A DNA stretch of 64,000 nucleotides from JBBRWO01 sp964388455 (GCA_964388455.1 CAYMAN010000007.1:1-64000); one strand, 5' to 3'. Positions 35,801 to 43,690 are shown, counted from the first letter of the stretch. Notes: a model not told the origin generated them from the sequence alone. Made by a program: numbers and translations.

Positions 35801-36404
35801 GTGCCAAGCCTGCGATCTGCTTGTTGAGCTGCGTCTGGCTGACACCCTGGTTGGTGACGATCCCCTGCTCCTGGATCTCGAGGTAGAAGTCACCGGGTGC
35901 GAAGATGCCCTTGTACTTCTCCGCCCATGCGCGGGCCTCATCGGGTTGATTGCGCTCGAAGGACTTCGAGACGATGCCGCTCATGCACGCCGACGTGCCG
36001 ATGAGCCCCTCGGCGTAACGTTCAAGCAACTCAAGGTCTACCTGAGGCTTGTAGTAGAAGCCCTTCACCGCGGCGTCGCTGACGAGCGCCATCAGGTTGC
36101 GGTAGCCCTCGTTGTTCTTGGCCAGAAGCAGCAGGTGGAACAGGTTGGGCTTGCCGTCGCGTTTGGTACGCGAATCGGGCGTGAAGTAGACCTCGCAGCC
36201 TATGATCGGCTTGACGCGACCGGCTCCGACCTTGGGGTCTGCACACGCCTTGTAGAAATCAACGGCGCCGTACATATACCCATGGTCGGTGATGGCGAGT
36301 GCGGGCATTTCGTACTCGACGGCCTGCTTGACCAGCGCTTTCACGCGGGCAGCACCGTCGAGGAGCGAGTATTCCGTGTGCGTGTGGATGTGGACGAACG
36401 ACAT
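32892..36404 (-). CDS. dnaE: DNA polymerase III subunit alpha
   Basis: The 1170-residue replicative polymerase. The N-terminal PHP domain has HIHTHTEYSLLDGA and AITDHGYMYG with its metal ligands apparently intact. The polymerase palm has GPGRGSAAGSIIAYSLGIT and the PDIDMDFDDERRQEV catalytic aspartates, followed by fingers (YDGPTVADIGLLKMDFLGL), helix-hairpin-helix (FGLAGIRGVGAAVVDTIL) and the C-terminal OB-fold. Length and domain order match DnaE1. It starts 12 bases downstream of the TrpR-like gene. An intact PHP metal site suggests built-in proofreading, as shown for mycobacterial DnaE1; that activity here is an inference. Confidence 0.97.
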   Translation of the reverse strand: MSFVHIHTHTEYSLLDGAARVKALVKQAVEYEMPALAITDHGYMYGAVDFYKACADPKVGAGRVKPIIGCEVYFTPDSRTKRDGKPNLFHLLLLAKNNEGYRNLMALVSDAAVKGFYYKPQVDLELLERYAEGLIGTSACMSGIVSKSFERNQPDEARAWAEKYKGIFAPGDFYLEIQEQGIVTNQGVSQTQLNKQIAGLARELSLPLVATNDIHYLTREDAKTQDMLLCIGTGSTVDQPGRMKFSCDEFYMKSHEEMLASIGNQYPEAIANTLAIAEKCDVEIETGRIILPVFEVPEEHSMDSFLREQCIKGLKIRYGDPIPEEVVGRLDHELSIVVPKGISAYFLIVQDFTQWAKDQGIGVGPGRGSAAGSIIAYSLGITNLDPIENGLLFERFLDPERTEMPDIDMDFDDERRQEVIEYVRDKYGADKVAQIVTFGKMKARAALRDAGRVLGYPYGVPDKISKMIVDDLKATIDSSLLQNAEFGVDYKQNPDTARIVDAARSLEGIVRGEGVHAAGVVICRDPLHFYVPVKYDTKGGAVITQYDGPTVADIGLLKMDFLGLRTLTVIADAVTNVAENCGVRLVPDEFPIDDPETFALLQRADTVGVFQVESAGMRQLLRDLNPTSFGDIVAVLALYRPGPLGSGMVKDFVERKHGRREVTYYDERLKSILEETYGTVVYQEQVMRLSMTMSGFSAAKAGKLRKAMGKKQLDALEPLKEDWVNGAAENGYDPKIAEKMWADILPFAEYAFNKSHSAAYGLITMQTAYLKAHYPLEYMAAVLTSYTGKTESIVRYVSECNRAGYTVLPPDVNSSRRHFTPVTGEGIRFGLAGIRGVGAAVVDTILVARDAGGPFTSLQDFCNRVDMKQANKKTLEALIKAGAFDSTGYTRKHLMGMMESCVDSASKKQKDVDSGQVSMFDMFAAEDSGFAEYIPDANDDEWDKPMRLAFEKEMLGIYVSGHPLREIAEEIRRAGDYSLGALDEVPDGTNGWFAGLLASVSLKPTKKGAMMAIANLEDLDGSIEAVLFPQTLDRFRDIVVEDAVVRMRAKLEDSDRGRKLIVAEVERFDGSLFAPPPRRVIVSTDSGALVNGRHKRLLEIIAQYPGTDIAVLCVTDEETGKTFEAALPGTINADSNGLHAELIMLFGAESIRQEPEPKPAERRWRGGARG

Positions 36405-36415
36405 CGACCGGTCGC

Positions 36416-36721
36416 CTACTCGGCCGAGTCGAGACCATCAAGGCGGCCGAGAATCGCGGTGTAGCCGTCGGCGCCGTACTTGAACGCCTTGCTCACGCGA
36501 GAGATCGTCGTCGCCGAGGCGCCGGTGAGTTCCTGGATCGCCGAGTAGTGCTCGCCGGCGGCCAGAAGCTTGGCCACGTGGAGTCGCTGGGCCATGTCGT
36601 GGATCTCACGGATCGTGCACAGATCCTGAAGGAGCGCGAAGGCCTCGTCGGCGGTCTCGAGGGAGAGAAATGCGGCGAGAAGCTCGTCGACTTCGGGCGT
36701 GCGGACGCGGGCATCAGGCAT
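36416..36721 (-). CDS. TrpR-like (YerC/YecD family) DNA-binding protein
   Basis: A 101-residue all-helical protein. LFSLET-like helix TPEVDELLAAFLSLETADEA is followed by LLQDLCTIREIHDMAQRLHVAKLLAAGEHYSAI and the helix-turn-helix ELTGASATTISRVSKAFKYG. This is the TrpR-superfamily arrangement of the YerC/YecD branch. The ATG at 36721 follows GGGGGAG; a longer in-frame start at 36757 is less likely. It lies just upstream of dnaE. The ligand is unknown: direct tryptophan binding is not assured in this branch, although trp and his operons are nearby. Confidence 0.88.
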   Translation of the reverse strand: MPDARVRTPEVDELLAAFLSLETADEAFALLQDLCTIREIHDMAQRLHVAKLLAAGEHYSAIQELTGASATTISRVSKAFKYGADGYTAILGRLDGLDSAE

Positions 36722-36853
36722 ACGTGAAGGTCTCCCCCGGAAGAAGGCGTGAACCACTAGATAGCGTGGTCAGGATAGCACGCAGGGACGACATGATGGG
36801 GTGCGGATGGGCCGAACGGCGGGCCCCTCATGACGAGCGGAGGTGCGTCGGTG

Positions 36854-36955
36854 CACGTGGAGCGGGGTGGGGCTTCGCGAACTGTCCTCGGCTGGCATCG
36901 GCGGAGCCGACGCCAGCCTGCGGGAGGTTCGCTGCGGCCCGCCCCGCTCCACGTG
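36854..36955 (+). repeat. Nested hairpin repeat, copy A
   Basis: Outer arms 36854-36867 and 36942-36955 pair perfectly over 14 bases, and four further pairs (one G-T) extend inward. The core stem GCGAAC (36877-36882) pairs with GTTCGC (36927-36932). Internal loop strands are TGTCCTC (36883-36889) and TGCGGGAG (36919-36926). The apical hairpin GGCTGGC-A-TCGGC-GGA-GCCGA-C-GCCAGCC has different sequence from copies B and C. It lies in a 469-base gene-free gap between the TrpR-like and MFS genes; strand is given as the one showing GCGAACTGTCCTC. Confidence 0.88.
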
Positions 36956-36999
36956 CCCGCGCGCTCTCGGTTCGCGCAATACCAAGCCAGCGGGTTTCT

Positions 37000-37041
37000 C
37001 TCCCCAGGCCTCTCGCCCCTGCCGAGGCACAGCCTTGGGAG
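37000..37041. repeat. Imperfect hairpin between repeat copies A and B
   Basis: CTCCCCAGGC (37000-37009) and GCCTTGGGAG (37032-37041) pair at nine of ten positions, with a possible inner CTC/GAG. It lacks the conserved core of copies A-C. It may be an unrelated terminator-like structure or a decayed copy. Nothing else is recognised in the rest of this gap (36722-36853 and 36956-37073). Confidence 0.4.
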
Positions 37042-37073
37042 GGTGCTCGTGAGGTCGCCCGAGTCGGGTGCAC

Positions 37074-37189
37074 GCGTGAGCGAGGGCGGGCGTGGGCCGC
37101 AGCGAACCTCCCGCAGGAAACCTATCCGGCCCCGCCGGACAGGTTTCCGAGGACAGTTCGCGAAGGTCTACGCCCGCCCTCGCTCACGC
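37074..37189 (-). repeat. Nested hairpin repeat, copy B (inverted relative to A)
   Basis: Outer arms 37074-37093 and 37170-37189 are a 20-base perfect inverted repeat. The core stem is GCGAAC (37102-37107) with GTTCGC (37156-37161). On the minus strand the internal loop strands read TGTCCTC and TGCGGGAG, identical to copy A. The apical stem GGAAACCT-x-TCCGGC / GCCGGA-x-AGGTTTCC differs entirely from A yet is paired except at one position. The right arm ends one base before the stop codon of the MFS gene at 37191, and the element follows that gene on the same strand. Confidence 0.88.
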
Positions 37190-37190
37190 C

Positions 37191-38447
37191 CTACAGCAGC
37201 TCGTCGCCAAGCCCCACGCTCGGCTCCAGACGCTGTATCTCGGCAGTCCGCAACTTCTCGGCGGTGATCGAGCGATCCACGCGTGCGGCAATCGGGAGCG
37301 ACGCAAGCGCGATGACCGACACGAGCACGCCGCCTGCGATCAGCGTGGGCTGCACCCCGAACATGACCGCGAGCGTCGGAGCAATCGCCAGCGGGACAAG
37401 TTCGCCGGCATTGCGATGGTACTGCGCGGTGCCGACGATTCGGCCGACGTACTCGTGCGGCGAGGCGACGTGGAGCAGCGTCCTGAGCAGTGGTTCGGTG
37501 GCACCGATCACCAGACCCCAGGCGACCGCGCCGATAGCGATGAGCCTCAGATCGGTCGACCCGACGTAGAAGATCGCGCCCGCCCCCGTCAGAGCGGCCA
37601 TGACCGCCAGCCCCCGGGCGGAGCGAATCCTTGCGGGCAGCTTGGGCAGCAGCAGCGAGCCCGTCACCAGCCCCACGCCGAACGCCGAGTTCATCCACCC
37701 GATCCACTCCACGCCCACCCCGACCACATCGCGATAGAAGAGCGGCTCGAGCGCCGAGAACGCCCCGAAACCGAACCAGATCGCGGTGCCCGTGAGGATG
37801 AAGTAGCGCAATGACGGGGTCGAGTAGCTCATTTTCAAGCCATCTTTGAACTCTTGGAGCGCATGGTGATCCTCGGCGGGCTTGGAGGCGACCTCAATGT
37901 GCACGAACCAGATCAACACTGCGGCGATCACCGACGCCACCACCATCGCGATGAACACCGAGCGCGGCCCCCATTGGCTCGCAACGGCCGCACCGACCGC
38001 CGGTCCGAGCACGAAAGCGAACGAACCTGCGCCCTCGATGAATGAGTTGGCTCGCTGGAGCTCTTCCGGTCCGTCGACAAGGTAGGGCGCGAACGCCGAG
38101 CCCGCGGTGAACGTCGGGGTTCCCACCAGTCCGAGGAGCCACGCCAGCGGCACGAACACCGCGAACGTCGGCGCGAACACCAGCGCGATGCACGTGGGAA
38201 CCGTCAGGATCTCGGCGCCGATGAGTACTTTGCGCGGCCCGTGACGGTCGATGAGCACGCCGGCCACCATCGACCCGATGATCGCGGCGACGCTGTTGCC
38301 GGCCATGACCCAGGCGAGCGTCGCTGCGCTCGCGTTGAAGGTGTAAGCGGCCATTCCCCACGTGCCGATGAAGAACGCGGCGCTGCCGCCGATGCGTGAG
38401 ACGAAGCGCGCGGCGACAACGAAGGCGAGATTTCGGTTTCTGTGCAT
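37191..38447 (-). CDS. MFS transporter
   Basis: A 418-residue permease with about twelve hydrophobic segments. The loop signature GVLIDRHGPRKVLIG after helix 2 (GxxxDRxGxRxx) and the repeat in the second half (RIRSARGLAVMAAL) fit the MFS enterobactin-exporter/DHA3-like branch. The ATG at 38447 lies six bases after the FAH gene, so it is co-transcribed with it. The stop is immediately followed by repeat copy B. The substrate is unknown. Confidence 0.9.
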   Translation of the reverse strand: MHRNRNLAFVVAARFVSRIGGSAAFFIGTWGMAAYTFNASAATLAWVMAGNSVAAIIGSMVAGVLIDRHGPRKVLIGAEILTVPTCIALVFAPTFAVFVPLAWLLGLVGTPTFTAGSAFAPYLVDGPEELQRANSFIEGAGSFAFVLGPAVGAAVASQWGPRSVFIAMVVASVIAAVLIWFVHIEVASKPAEDHHALQEFKDGLKMSYSTPSLRYFILTGTAIWFGFGAFSALEPLFYRDVVGVGVEWIGWMNSAFGVGLVTGSLLLPKLPARIRSARGLAVMAALTGAGAIFYVGSTDLRLIAIGAVAWGLVIGATEPLLRTLLHVASPHEYVGRIVGTAQYHRNAGELVPLAIAPTLAVMFGVQPTLIAGGVLVSVIALASLPIAARVDRSITAEKLRTAEIQRLEPSVGLGDELL

Positions 38448-38453
38448 CGCGCG

Positions 38454-39233
38454 CTAGAGGCCTTCAGCTGCGGTGCCGTTGGCGTTCTCGACGGGGTTGC
38501 GCAACGTGCCAACACCCTCGATGAACACCTCGACGACGTCACCGTCGTGGATCTCACCGATCCCGCCCGGCGTCCCTGTGAGAACCACGTCACCGGGAAC
38601 GAGCGTCATCACCTGGCTGATAAAGCTCACCAGTGTGTAGGGGTCGAAGAGCATGTCGGAGGTGCGCACCTGCTGGCGCACCTCGCCGTTGACCGTAGTG
38701 CGCAGCTCGAGGTCGAGTGGGTCGACGTCGGTGGCGACCCACGGACCCAGCGGACAGAAGCCGTCGAATCCCTTGGCTCGCGTCCACTGACCGTCGCGCT
38801 TCTGCAGGTCGCGCGCGGTCACGTCGTTGCCGCAGATGAAGCCGAGCACGTTCTCGGCGGCCTGGTTCGGACTTACGCGATGTGTGCGTCGGCCGATGAC
38901 CACACCCAGCTCGCCCTCGTAATCGACGCGACCAACGCCCTCGGGCAGCGGAATCGGAGTCATGGGGCCGATGACGGCGGTGGACGGCTTCACGAAGATG
39001 ACGGGCTCGACCGGGGTGTCGTGGCCCATCTCGGCGATGTGGTTCTTGTAGTTGAGTCCCACGCAGACGACCTTGGTGGGGACGACCGGCGAGAGCAGAT
39101 GCGCCGTCACAAGTGGGACGACCCCTTCCGGCTCCCAAGCCGCGAACGGTTCGTCACTGATGAGGGTGATGGTGGTTTCGTCGGCCAGTCCGTAGCGGCA
39201 ATCGCCCTCGTGCATGATCCGCACGACACGCAT
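38454..39233 (-). CDS. Fumarylacetoacetate hydrolase family protein
   Basis: A 259-residue member of the FAH/HpcE fold. CVGLNYKNHIAEMG, then KPSTAVIGP, the metal-binding DYEGELGVVIGR (ExE pattern with a later Asp), GFICGNDVTARDLQ, KGFDGFCPLGPW and TGTPGGIG follow in family order. Members hydrolyse or decarboxylate acylpyruvates or oxaloacetate; the substrate is not determined. The ATG at 39233 has AGGGG upstream; an upstream ATG at 39284 overlaps the cimA stop. It sits between cimA and an MFS gene. Confidence 0.9.
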   Translation of the reverse strand: MRVVRIMHEGDCRYGLADETTITLISDEPFAAWEPEGVVPLVTAHLLSPVVPTKVVCVGLNYKNHIAEMGHDTPVEPVIFVKPSTAVIGPMTPIPLPEGVGRVDYEGELGVVIGRRTHRVSPNQAAENVLGFICGNDVTARDLQKRDGQWTRAKGFDGFCPLGPWVATDVDPLDLELRTTVNGEVRQQVRTSDMLFDPYTLVSFISQVMTLVPGDVVLTGTPGGIGEIHDGDVVEVFIEGVGTLRNPVENANGTAAEGL

Positions 39234-39273
39234 GCCTTGCCCCCTGATGCGACCAAGCGAGTCGATCTCGCTG

Positions 39274-40854
39274 CTACTTTCCATGCGAGTCGGGGCTTTC
39301 CTGCTGCGGGTTGCGCGCAAGGCCGTATTCGATGGCGTCGACGAGTGCTTCCCACGACGCTTCGATGATGTTCTCCGAGACGCCCACGGTGCCCCAGCTG
39401 GTCTCGGCGTCCTTGGTCTCGATGAGGACGCGCGTGACGGCGTCGGTCCCCTTCTTGTCCTCCAGGACGCGGACCTTGTAGTCGTCGAGCGTGATTGCGG
39501 CGAGCTGCGGGTAGAAGCGGCCGATCGCGATGCGCAGCGCCTTGTCTAGCGCGTTGACGGGGCCGTTGCCCTCGGCGGTCGCGATGAAGCGGTGACCGCT
39601 CGCGTGGATCTTGATGGTGGCCTCGGTCATGACGCGGCCGTCCTCGCGCTTCTCGGCGATGACGCGGAAGGACTCCAGTCGGAACGCCGGCTCGAAGGTG
39701 CCGAGGCGCTTCTGGAGCATAACCGAGAGGGACGCGTCGGCGGCCTCGAAGCTGTAGCCTTGATACTCGAGGTCCTTGATGTCGTCGAGCACTGTGGCGG
39801 CCTGCTCGCCGGAAAGGTCGATACCGAGTTCGGCGGCCTTCATGGTGAGCGACGCGCGGCCGGCGAGTTCGCTGACCACGACGCGGGCGGCGTTGCCGAC
39901 ACTCGCGGGTTCGATATGCTCATAGGCGCCTGCGAGTCGCCCGGTCGCGCTCGCGTGCAACCCGCCCTTGTGCGCGAACGCGCTCGCGCCCACATACGGC
40001 TGCTGCGCGACGGGTGCGAGGTTCACGGTCTCAGCAACAAAATGACTGACCTCGGTCAGCAGGCTCAGCTGTTCACGGCTGACGCAGTCGTCGTTCATCT
40101 TGAGCACCAGCGCCGGAATGATCGCCGAGAGGTCCGCGTTGCCGGCCCGCTCACCGTAGCCGTTCATGGTGCCCTGCACATGGCTGCAGCCGGCTTCCAC
40201 CGCCACGAGCGAGTTCGCGATCGCGCAGCCGGAGTCGTTGTGCGTGTGGATGCCGAGCGGCGCCGAGACGCGCGGGGCGATCTCGCCGACGATGCGTGCG
40301 ATGTCGCCCGGCAACATGCCGCCGTTGGTGTCGCAGAGGATGACGCCGTCGGCGCCGGCCTCGGCAGCAGCGATGCAGACCTCGGTGGCGTACTCGGGAT
40401 TGGCGACGTAGCCGTCGAAGAAGTGCTCGGCGTCGAGGAAGACGGTGCGTCCGGCGGCCTTGAGGTACGCGACGCTCTCGCGGACCATCGCGAGGTTCTC
40501 GGCCAGCTCGCAGTGGAGCGCCTCGGTGACCTGCAGGTCCCACGCCTTGCCGACGATGCAGAGCGCCTTGCAGCCGGTGTCAAGCAACGCGGCGAGGCCA
40601 GGATCGGTCTCGGCGGTGGTGTCCTTGCGGCGTGTCGAGCCGAACGCCGAGATGACGGCCTGCTCCAGTTTCAGCTCACGCGCGCGCTCGAAGAACTCGA
40701 TGTCTTTGGGGTTGCTCCCCGGGAATCCGCCCTCGATGTAGTGCACGCCGAGCAGGTCGAGCTTCGCCGCGATACGCAGCTTGTCCTGGACGGAGAGCGA
40801 CAACCCTTCGCGCTGGGTGCCGTCGCGCAACGTGGTGTCGTAGAGGGTGATCAC
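39274..40854 (-). CDS. cimA: Citramalate synthase
   Basis: A 526-residue enzyme condensing pyruvate with acetyl-CoA to (R)-citramalate, the threonine-independent entry to isoleucine. ITLYDTTLRDGTQREGLSLS is the HMGL-like catalytic start, GGFPGSNPKDIEFF, AEHFFDGYVANPEYA, LCDTNGGMLPGD and IHTHNDSGCAIANS with metal-binding HxH follow. The C-terminal LeuA-type allosteric domain covers about residues 400-526. The GTG at 40854 follows GAGGAG with five-base spacing; an ATG six codons upstream is less well placed. LeuB and LeuD from this window can carry the later steps to 2-oxobutanoate. Confidence 0.94.
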   Translation of the reverse strand: MITLYDTTLRDGTQREGLSLSVQDKLRIAAKLDLLGVHYIEGGFPGSNPKDIEFFERARELKLEQAVISAFGSTRRKDTTAETDPGLAALLDTGCKALCIVGKAWDLQVTEALHCELAENLAMVRESVAYLKAAGRTVFLDAEHFFDGYVANPEYATEVCIAAAEAGADGVILCDTNGGMLPGDIARIVGEIAPRVSAPLGIHTHNDSGCAIANSLVAVEAGCSHVQGTMNGYGERAGNADLSAIIPALVLKMNDDCVSREQLSLLTEVSHFVAETVNLAPVAQQPYVGASAFAHKGGLHASATGRLAGAYEHIEPASVGNAARVVVSELAGRASLTMKAAELGIDLSGEQAATVLDDIKDLEYQGYSFEAADASLSVMLQKRLGTFEPAFRLESFRVIAEKREDGRVMTEATIKIHASGHRFIATAEGNGPVNALDKALRIAIGRFYPQLAAITLDDYKVRVLEDKKGTDAVTRVLIETKDAETSWGTVGVSENIIEASWEALVDAIEYGLARNPQQESPDSHGK

Positions 40855-40936
40855 GGGTTCTCCTCGGCGCATCGAGATGGTCCTTGCATACAGTCTAGCG
40901 CACGCACCTAGCGGCCCACTGCGCACGAACCACATG

Positions 40937-42757
40937 CTATCGCGGCGTCGAAACGATTCCCGTCGTGTACGGGATCACCACACCGCCGACAAGCGTGGTC
41001 TCATCGGACACGATCCGGTACGTGATGCCTCTGGCTTCGAGCTTGGCCCACGTCGTCTCAAACTGCTGTTGCTGCAACAACGCCACCCCGGGCGACGCGG
41101 CCACACGGTCCAGCACCGCACCGATCTCCATGCGAGCATTGACGGTGTTCGCGAAACCTATGGTTCCGACGAAGACAGCGTTCACGAGCAGAAGACCGAA
41201 CATCGTCCAGCCGAGAAACTGCGACCTGCACCCGACGCCGCGCAGCAAGAGTGCGGCGACCGTGAGTACCGGTACGAGCCAAAGTTGCGGGGCATATCGC
41301 GCCCACCAGCCTTCGGGGTTAACGAGCACCGTAGAGACGATGACGACTTGGGCGTACAACATGCCCAGCACGACACGGTCGCGACGTGAGCGCTCGGATG
41401 TGAGGAGAAGTACAACACCGACCAGTGACAGGACGAGTATGCCGCCGAAAAGTGGACCGAATCCGGCTATTCGCGTTTCAGGAGCCAGATAGGGCCGAAT
41501 CTCGCTTTGGTGGACCGTGAACGGAATCTTGAGCTGCGTGACCACCGCCTGAGGCGAACTGCCCCGCTGGTGATCGGCCCGAGAGAACAGCGAGCGAAAC
41601 AGTCGCTCGAACCGATTCGTCCCCACGAAGTCGCCTGGTGAGTTGTTGGTCATGATGTCGACCGTCCCCGAGCCCACGAGGGGGTAGAAGATGGAACGAC
41701 CCTGAAGCATATTCTGAGCGTAGGGATTGAAGCCGACGAGACCGACCGCCGCGATCAGTCCGCCGCACACCCACACTGCCACGATCCGTCGCTGCATGCA
41801 CGGCTTCACCATCATCACAGCGACCGCGATTCCAAGCGCCAGCGCGACAGCGTAGACAAGCCCGGTGAACTTCGCCGTCGCGAGCATCATCAGCGTGATT
41901 CCGAGCGCCGCCGCTACGGGCCATCGGGCAAGCCGTGTGAACAGCAGCCCACTGAGTGCGAGCGACAGCGCGAACAACGAGGCGACCTGCCCATCGACCA
42001 TGAAGGTGAACGCCTGAGCCAGCACCACCGGATTGACGGCCATCACTATGGCGAGCACAAGCGCGCTTCGGTGCCGTTGCCCGGCGATCGCGAGAAGCAA
42101 CGCGACCCAAGCGAACCACACCGTCGCGGCGAGCACGAGACCCGATGCCTTCGCCTGTTCCATGACTCCGGCGAGCCGGAAAATCACCGCGCCGCGGATC
42201 CACGTCCCCTTGGGGAAACTCTCTGTGGCGAGCCACTGATCGATTCGCGCTCTCTCGACGACTGGCTGGTATATCGGATTCCAGCCGCTCTCGAGTTCCG
42301 CGACTGCAACCTGGTGCGCGGTGTTTCCATCCCATGACACGTCGAAGAACGCACCGGACAGAAGGAGTGCGCTCACGACGATTCCCGCAACACAGCCGGT
42401 CAATAGGCCGAACGTCAGCACGTGGCGCGAGGAAACGAACGAACGCACGGCAAACCAGTGGAAGACCACAGCCAAGACCGAGGCGATCGCCACGCACCAT
42501 GCACCGACAGACACGCCGACCACCAGTCCAACAGAAGCAATCAACTCGATCGAGCCCAGCCACCACACCAGCGTGAGCGCCAGCAGTAGTCCGGCCCGCG
42601 ATGCGCCATCCCACGGGTTCTGCTCGGCAGAGACATCGGAAAACCACGTTCCGATGCGCCGACGGAACAGCGTGGCCAACACCGCGCACAGCGCAAGGGT
42701 TCCGGCCGCGGCGAGCGCGTAGGGCGCCAGCACGCTCAAGCCGCGTGAGATGTCCAA
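40937..42757 (-). CDS. Polytopic membrane protein, probable GT-C fold glycosyltransferase
   Basis: A 606-residue protein with about 12-14 predicted membrane helices. The first large extracytoplasmic loop has SWDGNTAHQVAVAELESGWNPIYQP, an acidic residue followed by a motif seen in GT-C/PMT-like lipid-linked sugar transferases. A soluble C-terminal part of about 70 residues ends the protein. No cytoplasmic nucleotide-sugar domain is seen. The start is a TTG at 42757 (MDISRGLS). It lies 18 bases after ilvE. The donor and acceptor are unknown; the family call is tentative. Confidence 0.7.
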   Translation of the reverse strand: MDISRGLSVLAPYALAAAGTLALCAVLATLFRRRIGTWFSDVSAEQNPWDGASRAGLLLALTLVWWLGSIELIASVGLVVGVSVGAWCVAIASVLAVVFHWFAVRSFVSSRHVLTFGLLTGCVAGIVVSALLLSGAFFDVSWDGNTAHQVAVAELESGWNPIYQPVVERARIDQWLATESFPKGTWIRGAVIFRLAGVMEQAKASGLVLAATVWFAWVALLLAIAGQRHRSALVLAIVMAVNPVVLAQAFTFMVDGQVASLFALSLALSGLLFTRLARWPVAAALGITLMMLATAKFTGLVYAVALALGIAVAVMMVKPCMQRRIVAVWVCGGLIAAVGLVGFNPYAQNMLQGRSIFYPLVGSGTVDIMTNNSPGDFVGTNRFERLFRSLFSRADHQRGSSPQAVVTQLKIPFTVHQSEIRPYLAPETRIAGFGPLFGGILVLSLVGVVLLLTSERSRRDRVVLGMLYAQVVIVSTVLVNPEGWWARYAPQLWLVPVLTVAALLLRGVGCRSQFLGWTMFGLLLVNAVFVGTIGFANTVNARMEIGAVLDRVAASPGVALLQQQQFETTWAKLEARGITYRIVSDETTLVGGVVIPYTTGIVSTPR

Positions 42758-42775
42758 ACCCGCTACCTCACTCTG

Positions 42776-43690
42776 CTAGACGCGCTCCAGCCACTCCTCG
42801 TACTCGGGCAGCTCGCCCCTGACGGCTTTGAAGTACGTCTCTTGAATGGCGAGCGTGATGGGACCCGCCGGGCCGATGACACGGTGGTCCACCGAGCGGA
42901 CCGGAACGAGCTCTGCAGCCGAGCCGGTCATGAAGACCTCGTCGGCGGTGTAGAGGTCGGTGCGCACCAGCGAGTCCTCGAGGATGTCGTAGCCCAGGCC
43001 GATGGCGATCTGCATGACCGAATCGCGCGTGATGCCTTCGAGCAGGCCATCGGAGACCGGCGGGGTGAAGATCTCGCCGCCGCGAACGATGAACAGGTTC
43101 TCGCCGGTTCCCTCGGTCACGAGACCCTGCTCGTTGAGGAGAATCGCCTCATGGTAGCCGTGCTGGTTGGCTTCGATGCGCGCCAACGATGAGTTGAGGT
43201 AGTTGCCGGTCGCCTTGATCGCGGGCGGCAGCGAGTTGATACCGCGCTGACGCCAGGAGCTGATGCCCACATCGACGCCCTCGCGAACCGCGTCGGCACC
43301 GTGGAAGTTCTCCCACGGCCAGCACGCGATGATGACCTGCACGGGTGCAGGAATCGGATCGAGCCCCATGACGCCATAACCGCGAAACGCGAGCGGGCGG
43401 ATGTAGCACGACTGCAGTTTGTTGACGCGTATGGTGTCCTTGACCGCAGTCACCAGCTCATCGACGGTGTAGCCGAGGTCCATGAACAGCATCTTGGCAC
43501 TGCGCTCGAAGCGCTCCATATGCTCCGTTAGACGGAACACTGCGGGACCGTCGGCCGTCTCGTAGCAGCGGATTCCCTCGAATACGCCGGAGCCGTAGTG
43601 CAGCGCGTGGGTGAGTACGTGGACCTGAGCCTTGTCCCAGTCGACCAGCTCGCCATCCATCCAGATCTTATCGACCTTGGGCAATGCCAT
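42776..43690 (-). CDS. ilvE: Branched-chain amino acid aminotransferase
   Basis: A 304-residue fold-type IV PLP enzyme catalysing the last step of Ile, Leu and Val synthesis. WMDGELVDWDKAQVHVLTHALHYGSGVFEGIRCY is the N-terminal pattern, SLPPAIKATGNYLNS carries the PLP lysine, EGTGENLF the Glu cofactor contact and GITRDSVMQIA the phosphate-binding segment. The ATG at 43690 follows GAGGGGGAG. It is separated from the upstream multiheme gene by a terminator. Confidence 0.95.
   Translation of the reverse strand: MALPKVDKIWMDGELVDWDKAQVHVLTHALHYGSGVFEGIRCYETADGPAVFRLTEHMERFERSAKMLFMDLGYTVDELVTAVKDTIRVNKLQSCYIRPLAFRGYGVMGLDPIPAPVQVIIACWPWENFHGADAVREGVDVGISSWRQRGINSLPPAIKATGNYLNSSLARIEANQHGYHEAILLNEQGLVTEGTGENLFIVRGGEIFTPPVSDGLLEGITRDSVMQIAIGLGYDILEDSLVRTDLYTADEVFMTGSAAELVPVRSVDHRVIGPAGPITLAIQETYFKAVRGELPEYEEWLERV

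Noticed and set aside
36854..37189. CRISPR array or integron attC sites
   Set aside because: The repeats are two inverted copies with variable stems and no regular spacers. The core GCGAAC/GTTCGC does not fit the attC RYYYAAC/GTTRRRY pattern, and no cas or integrase gene is near.
36670..37569. Open frame of 299 codons across the repeat-containing gap
   Set aside because: It runs through the hairpin repeats and the 3' part of the MFS gene, is Arg/Ser/Pro-rich in composition and lacks a start signal. The region is better read as non-coding.
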